From: Baffinella frigidus
Lineage: Eukaryota; Cryptophyceae; Cryptomonadales; Baffinellaceae
DNA length: 11,545 nucleotides
Assembly (NCBI GenBank): GCA_026770585.1
Contig: MU647942.1
Coordinates: 6,544-18,088 of the forward strand
Reading direction: 5' to 3'
Made by a program: the position numbers and the translations under genes
Notes under the pieces: model-generated
The model's database searches: none
The model's input: the letters and a program-made list of their open reading frames with translations, nothing else
Told to the model about the DNA's origin: nothing
Shown: positions 1-6,364 of the stretch, one piece after another
How the letters are laid out: each line of letters begins with the position of its first letter
Numbering within the stretch: the first letter of the stretch is position 1

Positions 1-2
1 TC

Positions 3-74
3 CGAGCGGAGGAGCTGGGCCTGCTGGAGGATCACCAGGACCAGCAGCGAGAGGAGGAGGGTGAGCGCGTTTGA
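3..74 (+). CDS. 3' end of a coding exon, product unknown
   Basis: This frame is open from the window edge and reads RAEELGLLEDHQDQQREEEG, then ERV and a TGA at 72-74. Most third positions are G or C, and the Glu/Gln/Asp-rich, Leu-containing peptide resembles a charged helix or coiled coil. There is an alternative reading. GTGAGC at 61-66 matches a consensus splice donor, and a pyrimidine-rich stretch ending in CATAG at 116 could be its acceptor. That would give a 56-nt intron, the same size as other introns predicted in this window, but the downstream frame (GGQPDQISHF and on) is unremarkable. I cannot tell whether the protein ends here or is spliced. The family is not recognised. Confidence 0.3.
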   Translation, partial: RAEELGLLEDHQDQQREEEGERV

Positions 75-201
75 AAGCGAGACCAGGAAGCGTCTGCCGT
101 TGCCTTCCACGCATAGGAGGAGGCCAACCTGACCAAATCAGTCACTTCAGCAAGTATTGCCGATCTTTGGCTTCCAAAATGAGGGATTGGTGCCGGGTTT
201 G

Positions 202-258
202 CGGGGTGGGGGTGGGGGGGTGGGGGGTGGGGGTTGTGGTGTAGGGTTTGGGGGGAAG
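202..258 (+). repeat. G-run tract, possible G-quadruplex
   Basis: Runs of four to eight G separated by single T bases make up most of this stretch, followed by GTAGGG and GGGGGG just downstream. Many runs of four or more G in under 60 bases fit the general pattern for G-quadruplex DNA on the + strand. It leads into the heptamer array at 324. Confidence 0.7.
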
Positions 259-323
259 AGTGAAGGCTGAAAGGTGGACGGTGAAAGTTGAAGGTTGAAG
301 GGTCAAAGGCGTAGGTTTCATAT

Positions 324-583
324 TTCAGGGTTCAGGGTTCAGGGTTCAGGGTTTTGGGTGCAGGGTTCAGGGTTCAGGTTGCAGGGTTTTGGATGCAGGG
401 TTCAGGGTTCAGGGTGCAGGGTTCAGGGTGCAGGGTTCAGGGTGCAGGGTTTTGGGTTCAGGGCTCATTGCTCAGGGTGCAGGGTTGAGGGTTGAGGGTT
501 GAGGGTTCAGGGCGTAGGGTTCAGGATCCAGGGCGTAGGGTGGATGGTTCAGCGTACAGGGTTCAGGGACCAGGGTTCAGAGT
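324..583 (+). repeat. Interstitial heptamer array, mainly TTCAGGG
   Basis: The sequence keeps a 7-bp period for about 260 bp with GGG fixed and the other four positions varying: TTCAGGG dominates, with TGCAGGG, TTGAGGG, CGTAGGG and TTTTGGG. It is clearly related to the plant/algal telomere unit TTTAGGG but sits inside the window next to non-repetitive DNA, so it is interstitial. Short open frames here are translations of the repeat and are not listed. Confidence 0.9.
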
Positions 584-731
584 TGAGGCCGTGGGGTGTA
601 CCGTGAGCTGCAGCACCGTGCCGATCGAGCACGCCTGCCGGGATGGGGCGAGTTCAGGGTCTGGATTTCTTGGAGCCATTTGAATTTGCGCGGGGGAGGG
701 GGGACACGGCGCTTAGTGAAGGGAACATCAT

Positions 732-881
732 TTATCTCAGAAAACGAGTTCTAAAACTCGTTTTCTTAAGTCAATTCCCCTACGAATTCGTCAACTTATT
801 CTTTACCCTCCGCATAACTTGACAAATTTGTAGGGGAATTGACTTAAGAAAATGAGTTTTGGAACTCGTTTTCTGAGATAA
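732..881. mobile_element. MITE-like foldback element 1
   Basis: A 51-bp left arm (732-782, starting TTATCTCAGAAAACGAG) and right arm (831-881) are reverse complements with two mismatches, separated by 48 bp. Each arm also contains an internal near-palindrome (AAAACGAG...CTCGTTTT). Directly outside the arms is ATCAT (727-731) and again ATCAT (881-885), or TCAT if the element is drawn symmetrically. That fits a 4-5 bp target-site duplication. There is no coding capacity, so this is a non-autonomous DNA element in form. I do not assign a superfamily. Confidence 0.8.
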
Positions 882-897
882 TCATGCAGCCAGACTA

Positions 898-1086
898 CTA
901 CTGAACCTCGCTGGCGTGCCTTTCGATTTTGCCTTGATGACTTTTAAACCTTGGTTGTAAAAAGGATAAAAGTCAATTCCTTCGAAGAATTATGTGCCAA
1001 GTTGTGAAATTCTTTTTGTGTGAACCAACCCCGGGTCTGATTCGGGTCGTGAGGATATCGAAAGGCACGCCAGGGAGGTTCAGTAG
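898..1086. mobile_element. Inverted-repeat element 2 with 15-bp flanking repeats
   Basis: Arms of 30 bp (898-927, starting CTACTGAACC; and 1057-1086) are inverted with one mismatch and enclose 129 bp without a gene. The element is bracketed by perfect 15-bp direct repeats, CATGCAGCCAGACTA, at 883-897 and 1087-1101, which read as a target-site duplication. Fifteen bases is long for a cut-and-paste DNA transposon. The stretch AAGTCAATTCC occurs inside this element (about 970) and in the arm of element 1 (about 769), so the two may be distantly related. It begins 17 bp downstream of element 1. Confidence 0.7.
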
Positions 1087-1101
1087 CATGCAGCCAGACT
1101 A

Positions 1102-1302
1102 GCATTGGGGGTTGGGGGTTAGTTAGGGTGTGGGCCGGTGCCCACTTCGACAAAAGTTGCACGTCGCGCGTTAAAGATAAAGGCTCTGTGCCCGTTACTC
1201 AAGGAGCAGCGGTCTAGCTCTGCGTCACTCGGGTTAGCTGACAATTCTCCCGGCCTCACGAAATTACGTCACCCAAATAGACTGAGCCATAGCTAGGCGG
1301 GG
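1102..1302. other. No gene recognised
   Basis: A few degenerate G-rich heptamers (GGGGGTT, TTAGGGTG) follow element 2, then about 170 bp of mixed sequence. I see no exon with convincing coding character, no tRNA-like B box and no promoter motif that I can defend. Confidence 0.5.
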
Positions 1303-1505
1303 GGTACCTGCCATAACCGGCGGGCCCACAACCCTGCCGGCTGGCTCTGCGCGTGGCTGAGCCAGCGCTAGATGAAGAGACTATGTGGTGTACCAAAAAA
1401 AAAATCAAACTGGTACAAAATAAACAATAGATGTGGAGACTATGGTGGTAAGGTACCTGCCACAGGCGGCGGGCCCACAAGCCTGCCGGCTGGCTCTGCT
1501 CGTGG
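1303..1505 (+). repeat. Diverged direct duplication, 149-bp offset
   Basis: The segment beginning GGTACCTGCC at 1303-1356 recurs at 1452-1505 with a few substitutions and small indels (shared GGCGGGCCCACAA and CTGCCGGCTGGCTCTGC). The preceding bases also resemble each other (AGATGAAGAGACTATG and AGATGTGGAGACTATG), so the duplicated unit covers most of the 149-bp period. The second copy runs directly into the 239-bp tandem repeat. Confidence 0.75.
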
Positions 1506-2061
1506 CGTTCGACCACGTGCTTCAACTCCCCGTGCAGCTTCTGGAAGCGTGATGCGTACGTCCGCATCGGTCCCACGCGCCTGGATGGGTTAGAGGTTAG
1601 GGTCTCCATGTTTCATCGAGAGTGCTTCGTCGAGAGATTGAGACGTCTTCATCGTTAGTCGCCCCTTGCCATCCATCTTGAGTCGCGAGGGGCGACTGAA
1701 GATGGAGACGTCTCCACTGTTCGTGGCTGGTTCTGCTCTCGTGGCGTTCGACCACGTGCTGCAACTCCCCGTGCAGCTTCTGGAAGCGTGATGCGTACGT
1801 CCGCATCGGTCCCACGCGCCTGGATGGGTTAGAGGTTAGGGTCTCCATGTTTCATCGAGAGTGCTTCGTCGAGAGATTGAGACGTCTTCATCGTTAGTCG
1901 CCCCTTGCCATCCATCTTGAGTCGCGAGGGGCGACTGAAGATGGAGACGTCTCCACTGTTCGTGGCTGGTTCTGCTCTCGTGGCGTTCGACCACGTGCTG
2001 CAACTCCCCGTGCAGCTTCTGGAAGCGTGATGCGTACGTCCGCATCGGTCCCACGCGCCTG
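1490..2061 (+). repeat. 239-bp tandem repeat, about 2.3 copies
   Basis: The marker TGGCGTTCGACCACGTGC occurs at 1503, 1742 and 1981, exactly 239 bp apart. Copies one and two look identical by eye apart from one T/G change near 1522. Copy three stops at 2061, where a heptamer array begins. Each full unit holds a 30-bp inverted repeat (1640-1669 with 1685-1714). The minus strand of each unit is open for about 83 codons (containing MRTYASRFQKLHGELQ), but 239 is not a multiple of three, so the frame is not carried between units. I treat it as a repeat, possibly derived from a coding fragment. Confidence 0.95.
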
Positions 2062-2240
2062 TTTAGGGTTTGGGGGTGAGGCTTGGACCCGACCCTAAAC
2101 CATAAACCATAAACCATAAACCATAACCCTTTAGCCCTTAACCCTTAACCTCTCATCCCTAACCTCTAACCTCTAACCTCTAACCCCTAAACCCAGTTGG
2201 GGTTTAACCTCTAACCTCTAACCCCTAAACCCAGTTGGGG
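2061..2240 (-). repeat. Telomere-like heptamers in C-rich orientation with a 38-bp duplication
   Basis: After a short G-rich stretch (TTTAGGGTTTGGGGG) the sequence flips to C-rich heptamers: CCATAAA several times, then CCCTTAA and CCTCTAA. A 38-bp block ending CTAAACCCAGTTGGGG is present twice in tandem, ending at 2202 and 2240. The G-rich strand is therefore the minus strand here, opposite to 324-583 and 3001-3441. Confidence 0.85.
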
Positions 2241-2346
2241 CATAGGATCTGAGGCTGAAGATCGCGCGTTGGGATTTTATGGGAAGGTGCTTCGCTGTGA
2301 GGGAGAGGTGAGAGGTGGCGTGCGGGTGCGAACACCCAAAACCTTG

Positions 2347-2426
2347 AACGCTAATCCCTCAACGCCAAACGCTAAACGCTCAACGCCACACCCTACACCC
2401 TACACCCTACACCCTACACCCTTAAC
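2347..2426 (-). repeat. C-rich heptamer array (AACGCYA, then CACCCTA)
   Basis: Units AACGCTA, AACGCCA and AACGCTC keep a 7-bp period and pass without a break in register into five units of CACCCTA (TGTAGGG on the other strand). This links an atypical, GGG-less heptamer to the telomere-like family. Confidence 0.85.
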
Positions 2427-2572
2427 CGACTAGCAGGCAAGAGCGACTGGAGCAGGGGGCACCGGCTGCTGGGGTCCATGGCCTGCGTGATCTTGCTCTC
2501 GTCATGCGCGCTGCTCGAGTGGCTCCGATCGACAGTGGACTAACTCGGTGCGTTTTTAACCAGTACTAATCC

Positions 2573-2591
2573 GCGGACGGATTCCGTCCGC
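2573..2591. other. 19-bp hairpin palindrome, GGATTCC centre
   Basis: GCGGACGGATTCCGTCCGC is a perfect 9-bp inverted repeat around one base. Its centre GGATTCC matches that of a second 19-bp palindrome at 10281-10299, whose flanking bases differ. Confidence 0.7.
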
Positions 2592-2750
2592 TTTGTACCA
2601 GAAACAATAGAAAGGCGCAGTCGATTTGAGGTGCAGGGTATCGTCGCGTGGAGGGGGCACCGGCTGCTGGTGTCCATGGTCTGCATGATCTTGCCCTCGT
2701 CATGCGCGCTGCTCGACCCGTTCCAAGCATCGGAGGTCGCCGGGGCCCTT

Positions 2751-2889
2751 TATCGGACGTGCCCCGTACTAACGTGTTTTAATCGGACGTACCCCGTACT
2801 GTGTTTTTATCGGGCGAGTGTTTTTACCGGACGTGCCCCGTACCAACCTAGGACGCGCCAGTACTAAACCAGGACGCGCCAGTACTAAA
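2751..2889 (+). repeat. Degenerate GGACGTGCCCCGTAC repeats and a 21-bp duplication
   Basis: The motif ATCGGACGTGCCCCGTACT recurs in degenerate form four times between 2751 and 2843. It is followed by two near-perfect copies of AGGACGCGCCAGTACTAAA at 2850 and 2871. The shorter CAGTACTAA also occurs near 2561. No coding character is evident. Confidence 0.75.
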
Positions 2890-3000
2890 GATGATCATCT
2901 GTTTGCTCCCGATTTGTGAGGGGGCAGGGGGCACCGGCTGCTAGCGTCCATGGCCTGCATGATCTTGCCTTCGTCGTGCGCGCTGCTCGACCTGGTGTGG

Positions 3001-3441
3001 TGTTTAGTGTTTAGTGTTTGGGGTGTAGGGTGTAGGGTGTAGGGTGTAGGGTGTGGGGTGTAGGGTTTAGGGTGTAGGGTGTAGGGTTGAGGGTCTAGGA
3101 TTTAGGGTTTAGGGTTTAGAGTTTAGGGGTTTAGGCAGGGTGTAGGGTTCAGGGTTTAGGGTTTAGGGTTTCGGGTGTAGGGTTTCGGGTTTCGGGTGTA
3201 GGGTTTAGGTTTTAGGTTTTAGGTTTTGGGTTTCGGGTTTCGGGTTTCGGGTTTAGGGCTTAGGGTTTCGGGTGTAGGGTGTAGGGTGTAGGCTCGACCG
3301 GTTCCGCGTCATCGGTGAGCCCGACCGCGGGCGAGCCCGCTCCTGATTTTTGGGGTTGGGGTTTAGGGTGTAGGTTTCAGGGTGTAGGGTGTAGGGTGTA
3401 GGGTGCAGGGTGTAGGGTGTAGGGTGTAGGGTGTAGGTAGG
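3001..3441 (+). repeat. TGTAGGG / TTTAGGG / TTTCGGG heptamer array
   Basis: This is a long 7-bp-period array in G-rich orientation, homogenised in blocks: first GTGTAGG units, then TTTAGGG, then TTTCGGG, then TGTAGGG again. It is interrupted at about 3292-3350 by non-heptamer DNA that contains a copy of the GC module described at 3323. TTTAGGG is the classical plant/algal telomere unit. Confidence 0.9.
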
Positions 3442-3740
3442 GTTGGGTTATCAGGGCTTATCACTTGAACAGCAATCTGCCGATTAACACCGTGTAGGGT
3501 GTCGGGTGTCGGGTATGAAAGCCTAGTACGTATCCGAGACTCCGGGCGAGCCCTCTCCTGTTGTTGGGTTAGTGGTTGGGGTTCAGGGTTCAGGGTTCGG
3601 GGTGTAGGGTGTAGGGTGTAGGGAGTAGGGTGTAGGGTGTAGGGTGTAGGGTGTAGGGTGTAGGGTTTGGGGAGTAGGGTGTAGGGTATCGGGTATGAAA
3701 TCCGAGTACGTATCCGAGACCGCGGGCGAGCCCGCTCCTG
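3323..3740 (+). repeat. GC-rich module between heptamer blocks, three copies
   Basis: A perfect 23-bp copy (GACCGCGGGCGAGCCCGC then TCCTG) occurs at 3323-3345 and 3718-3740. A longer version starting TCGGGTATGAAA and containing AGTACGTATCCGAGAC occurs at 3509-3560 and 3689-3740, exactly 180 bp apart. The core GCGGGCGAGCCCGC can form a 6-bp hairpin; the copy at 3541 has lost part of it. Heptamers fill the space between copies, so module plus heptamers forms a higher-order repeat. Confidence 0.9.
3575..3688 (+). repeat. TGTAGGG heptamer array
   Basis: TTCAGGG units pass into TGTAGGG with occasional GAGTAGG variants, filling the space between the second and third GC modules. Confidence 0.9.
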
Positions 3741-3784
3741 GTAACAGTTTAGGGTTTAGGGTTTAGGGCTTAGGATTCAGGTCT

Positions 3785-3848
3785 GAGTACAGCATCACCC
3801 ACCACCACAACTTTGGGCCCGAGTACAGTATCACCCACCACCACAACT
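3785..3848 (+). repeat. 36-bp tandem duplication
   Basis: GAGTACAGCATCACCCACC begins at 3785 and recurs at 3821 with a C to T change. The shared part includes ACCACCACAACTT, and TTGGGCCC completes the first unit. Upstream are three TTTAGGG units at about 3748-3770. Confidence 0.85.
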
Positions 3849-3878
3849 TGCTGTGGTCCGTGCCGGAAAACCTGCCGC

Positions 3879-3988
3879 GGGGTTTGGGGTTTGGGGTTTG
3901 GGGTTTGGGGTCTGGGGTTTGGGGGTTTGGGGTTTGGGGTTTGGGGTTTGGGGTTTGGGGTTTGGGGTTTAGGGTGCAGGGTGTAGGG
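3879..3988 (+). repeat. TTTGGGG heptamer array
   Basis: About twelve units of GGGGTTT with two variants (GGGGTCT and one extra G), grading into TTTAGGG, TGCAGGG and TGTAGGG at the right end. On the minus strand every frame reads proline-rich PKPQTPN repeats because three 7-bp units make seven codons. It abuts the last exon of the minus-strand gene at 3989-4684. Confidence 0.9.
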
Positions 3989-4684
3989 CGTGCCTGCGAC
4001 TGCCTTCGCGATCTGGGCGGGGATCCGGAGAGCGGGGTGCGGCAGACGCTCCCGGTGGAAGCGTCGTCCTCCCCGTCCTCCGACTTGGGCGCCGCGGGCG
4101 GGAACATGCGCGAGATGCCCTTCTTGATCAGGCCGGAGGCCGAGACTGTGCGCTGGGTTGTCGCTGGAGCCCGCCCCAGAAGTGTTAGTTCGCCGAAACC
4201 TCACGGGGGCAGGCAGGGGGAGCTCATCGGGCGGCGTGGCCCTGGTAGACTGATCAGCGCAGAGGGCTTATCTTTGGGAAGAAAGGTCGCCGCATGTTGG
4301 TGGAAGAGTCAGAGTGTTTGGGGGGAGGGGGGGCGAGGAGGTCGGGCGTGCAAGTGCCTGGCTCAACAGCCGGGAAACACGCGCATTTGATCCGAAGGCT
4401 CCGGGGGGGGTCACTTTACCTTTATCAGACGCGGCATCGGGGGGATCAATGGGCGTGGTGAGAAGAGGCGTGACTGCTGCTGCGCGTGGAGAGACGCTCA
4501 TCGCGACGGTGGCAGACAGAAGCCCAGCGAAACCAACCATTCCGGGCTTCGTCTCGGGTGTGGCAGGCTGCATGACTTCGACGGGGACGGGCGGCGCTAG
4601 CTCAGGAGAGGGGACTGGGGCATCAGTCGATGCTTCACCAGGGTCGATTAGCTGGCATCCACTGATGCTCCCGCGCCTTAGCAT
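3989..4684 (-). CDS. Candidate three-exon gene, Pro/Ser/Ala-rich protein of unknown function
   Basis: I predict three exons on the minus strand. Exon A is 4684-4420, from ATG (MLRRGSISGCQLIDPGEAS) through a Pro/Thr-rich stretch to PIDPPDAASDK. Exon B is 4266-4205 (LCADQSTRATPPDELPLPAP). Exon C starts at 4152 (RTVSASGLIKKGISRMFPP, then an acidic SEDGEDD stretch). Intron 1 (4419-4267, 153 nt) has donor GTAAAG and an acceptor after a TTTCTTCCC tract. Intron 2 (4204-4153, 52 nt) runs from GTGAGG to CCCAG with a branch-like CTAAC. Phases agree at both junctions (1, then 0). Exon C has nearly all G/C third positions. Its end is unclear: it either reads into the TTTGGGG array as PKPQTPN repeats, stopping near 3763, or is spliced before it. 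An extra 5' exon at 4836-4781 (YTEIGPEIPEIVFLSKLV, donor GTGAGA) is possible. No domain is recognised; the protein looks largely disordered. Confidence 0.45.
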
Positions 4685-4794
4685 CCGATGCTCACTACTG
4701 CGGTCCTGCCGCAACGCTATCTACCTCGAAACACCGGCAGAGGATCCTTTGCCCCTCTCCTGCCCCTCCCGGATTCTCACGGACGAGTTTGCTG

Positions 4795-4930
4795 AGGAAT
4801 ACGATTTCGGGGATCTCCGGTCCAATTTCGGTGTATCTTGAGGGTAAAAATTAGACAGCCGCCTATCTAGCTTTCATTTGTAGCCTTAATATAAACCAAA
4901 CTCATCGAAGATCCCCGAAATCGTATTCCT
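4795..4930. repeat. Perfect 22-bp inverted repeat with 92-bp spacer
   Basis: AGGAATACGATTTCGGGGAT plus CT at 4795-4816 is the exact reverse complement of 4909-4930. Similarity stops at both ends of each arm. The spacer is AT-richer and has no gene. The left arm lies in a possible upstream exon of the minus-strand gene, the right arm in the open frame at 4895. No target-site duplication is evident. Confidence 0.85.
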
Positions 4931-5050
4931 GATGAAAAGGACAACTCTCGGTTGTTCACAACCGAATGCTTTCGGGTTTCTAGCGGGCGAGACGTTCTAG
5001 TGGATGATCCACAAACCTCTTTAATAAATTCAGTAATCAGTAATCAGTAA
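4895..5050 (+). CDS. Open frame without ATG, possible terminal exon
   Basis: Between a TAA at 4892-4894 and a TAA at 5048-5050 the plus strand encodes 51 residues starting TKLIEDPRNRIPDEKDNSRL and including FTTECFRVSSGRDVLVDDPQ. The mixed charged composition looks protein-like, but there is no start codon and no clear splice acceptor. The last residues come from a short AATCAGT-type repeat. It may be an exon fragment or chance. Confidence 0.2.
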   Translation, partial: TKLIEDPRNRIPDEKDNSRLFTTECFRVSSGRDVLVDDPQTSLINSVISNQ

Positions 5051-5172
5051 AATCCACCCCTATGTATACGGGGTGGTGCCGGGCGCTGGAGCCCTGCGTC
5101 TCGGCCTATCTCTCCTACTGGCGTACAGCGGTCGTGTTTGTCAATTTATTAATAAACCTCGCTTCCCCCCCC

Positions 5173-5253
5173 TTTCGGGTTTCGGGTTTCGAGTTTTGGT
5201 GTTTCGAGTTTCGGGTTCCTGGTTCCTGGTACCGAGTTTCGGGTGCCGGGTTT
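5173..5253 (+). repeat. TTTCGGG heptamer array, degenerate
   Basis: TTTCGGG and TTTCGAG units, then TTCCTGG variants, keep a roughly 7-bp period in G-rich orientation. The array borders the leucine-rich-repeat exon fragment at 5251-5337. Confidence 0.8.
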
Positions 5254-5337
5254 AGAAGACAATTGCCCGATTTCGGGGCCGAGGAACTCGAGTTCGTTGT
5301 CCACGACAGAGAGCTCGTGGAGCGTCACGAGATACAC
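5251..5337 (-). CDS. Leucine-rich-repeat exon fragment
   Basis: The minus strand reads VYLVTLHELSVVDNELEF followed by LGPEIGQLSSK. Counting from the L of TLHEL, hydrophobic residues fall at 1, 4, 6, 11, 14, 18 and 21 and Asn at 9. This is the canonical LRR spacing (LxxLxLxxNxLxxLxxxIxxL), with the PEIG turn typical of intracellular plant- and Shoc2/Ras-suppressor-type LRR proteins, which bind protein partners. Only one repeat is visible, so this is one exon of a larger gene or a fragment. A TAG lies just upstream in frame, inside the TGTAGGG array, and could be a splice acceptor (TGTAG|G). GTACCA near 5231 could be a donor. It shares a strand with the gene at 3989-4684, but I cannot link them. 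Confidence 0.5.
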
Positions 5338-5400
5338 ACCCTACACCCTACACCCTACACCACACACCCTGCACCCTACACCCTACACCCTACGCCTTAC
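5335..5400 (-). repeat. CACCCTA (TGTAGGG) heptamer array
   Basis: About nine units of ACACCCT with minor variants, C-rich on the + strand. Its orientation is opposite to the array at 5173-5253, so the LRR fragment lies between two arrays whose G-rich strands face each other. Confidence 0.9.
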
Positions 5401-5603
5401 AGCCGCGATTAATTTAGATTAACAGGTTGTGAGCCAAGAACTCGACAGATGGGGGCCGGATCCTATCTCGCTCCCTGTCTAGCGCCTTGGGCCATACGTA
5501 ATACGTAATGCATATGTACCCCTCATGTGGGTTTTCTCGGATCGTCAAGCTCCAATCTCTCAGGCTGGATTCTATGTGAGGACAGAATAAAGAATACAGA
5601 ATG

Positions 5604-5637
5604 CAAAGTTGCCGTAAAACGTTTTACGGGCACTTTG
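5604..5637. other. 34-bp near-perfect palindrome
   Basis: The centre CCGTAAAACGTTTTACGG (5612-5629) is a perfect 18-bp palindrome. The pairing continues after a two-base mismatch to CAAAGT/ACTTTG, giving 17-bp arms with no loop. It could be a dimeric protein-binding site or a cruciform-forming sequence. Confidence 0.8.
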
Positions 5638-5661
5638 AGCTCGGATTGTGTGATACATAAT

Positions 5662-5735
5662 GAAACGTTGCGTTTTTAATTGCATTATGTTTTGCCTCAA
5701 GATTTTTTAATGAAAATCCCAACTCGCAACGTTTC
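5662..5735. repeat. 11-bp inverted repeat
   Basis: GAAACGTTGCG at 5662-5672 is matched by its reverse complement CGCAACGTTTC at 5725-5735. A second pair, CATAATG and CATTATG, is offset around the left arm. The core AACGTT echoes the palindrome 40 bp upstream. There are no flanking duplications, so I do not call it a transposon. Confidence 0.6.
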
Positions 5736-5859
5736 GACATGATTCCCGTCTCAAAACTGTTTTATGGCTGAAGCGTTGTGGTTTGCATGCAAATCTGCTC
5801 GGATTCGAAATACATGAAAGTCAATAAACGTATTTCGCGAATTAAAAAGACACATAGAA

Positions 5860-5936
5860 ATCTCTCAATTTTTCCCAATGTCTCAATTTTCATTTCAATT
5901 TTCCCAATCTCTCAATTTTCTAGAATTTTCCATTCA
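5860..5936 (+). repeat. Degenerate TCTCAATTTTCCC repeats
   Basis: The motif TCTCAATTTT occurs three times, separated by CCCAAT and CATTTCAATTTTCCC, giving an imperfect tandem array rich in T and C. It resembles a polypyrimidine tract but has no clear exon after it. Confidence 0.7.
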
Positions 5937-6364
5937 GGGGTGGCCGGCCCCAAAAATGTCAAAGTTGTCATTTTGTCGGAGTGACGACTTGAGGTGGGGC
6001 AGGCACATGAGGGACGGTCGGACTTGGAGCCATTTGCATTTTCGTGGTACAAATTTGATTCAGGGATTTGCGTCGACAGGCAGTTCCAAAGCCGGTCAGA
6101 CACACACTTTCGCAACGTGTACACGGGCATCTTTTTCGAGATAAAGAAGTAAAATTTCAATGTTTGCTGATAATTTCGGATAATAATACCAAATTTTGTT
6201 TCTTTATGACAAAAAAACCCCCTTTCACGAAAACATTCGTAAACACGTTAAAAACGCTTTAACCCCCCCCCCGTAAAAACGTAGCCCTTTCGGTGTCAGG
6301 GTGTGGGCCATTCTCGCTCCCTGTCTCCACATGGTGGGCTTCAAGGGTTTCGAGACCTCTAGAT

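Larger units (their letters stand above)
2454..2990. repeat. 65-bp module, three dispersed copies
   Basis: Copies at 2454-2518, 2652-2716 and 2926-2990 are each exactly 65 bp with no indels and differ by a few substitutions; the last two differ by five, all transitions. Each begins AGGGGGCACCGGCTGCT and ends GCGCTGCTCGA. On the minus strand all three read SSSAHDE-KI-Q-MD-SSRCPL in one frame. On the plus strand they read a hydrophobic peptide, GHRLL-SM-C-IL-SSCALL. The substitutions do not clearly favour either frame. The function is unknown; it could be a duplicated exon fragment or a short dispersed repeat. Confidence 0.9.
5401..6260. other. AT-richer unassigned stretch
   Basis: About 860 bp with lower GC than its surroundings and no convincing exon; the short open frames here lack coding character. 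It contains the palindrome at 5604, the inverted repeat at 5662 and a pyrimidine-rich repeat at 5860, listed separately. It ends in a run of ten C near 6262-6271. It could be intergenic or a long intron. Confidence 0.5.

Noticed and set aside
295-683. Short plus ORFs rich in RVQGSGF repeats
   Set aside because: They are direct translations of the TTCAGGG heptamer, which gives a seven-residue repeat in every frame.
1503-2061. CRISPR array
   Set aside because: The repeats are head-to-tail 239-bp units, not short repeats with unique spacers, and there are no cas-like genes.
3001-3441. True chromosome end
   Set aside because: The heptamers are degenerate, occur in both orientations and are followed by kilobases of other sequence.
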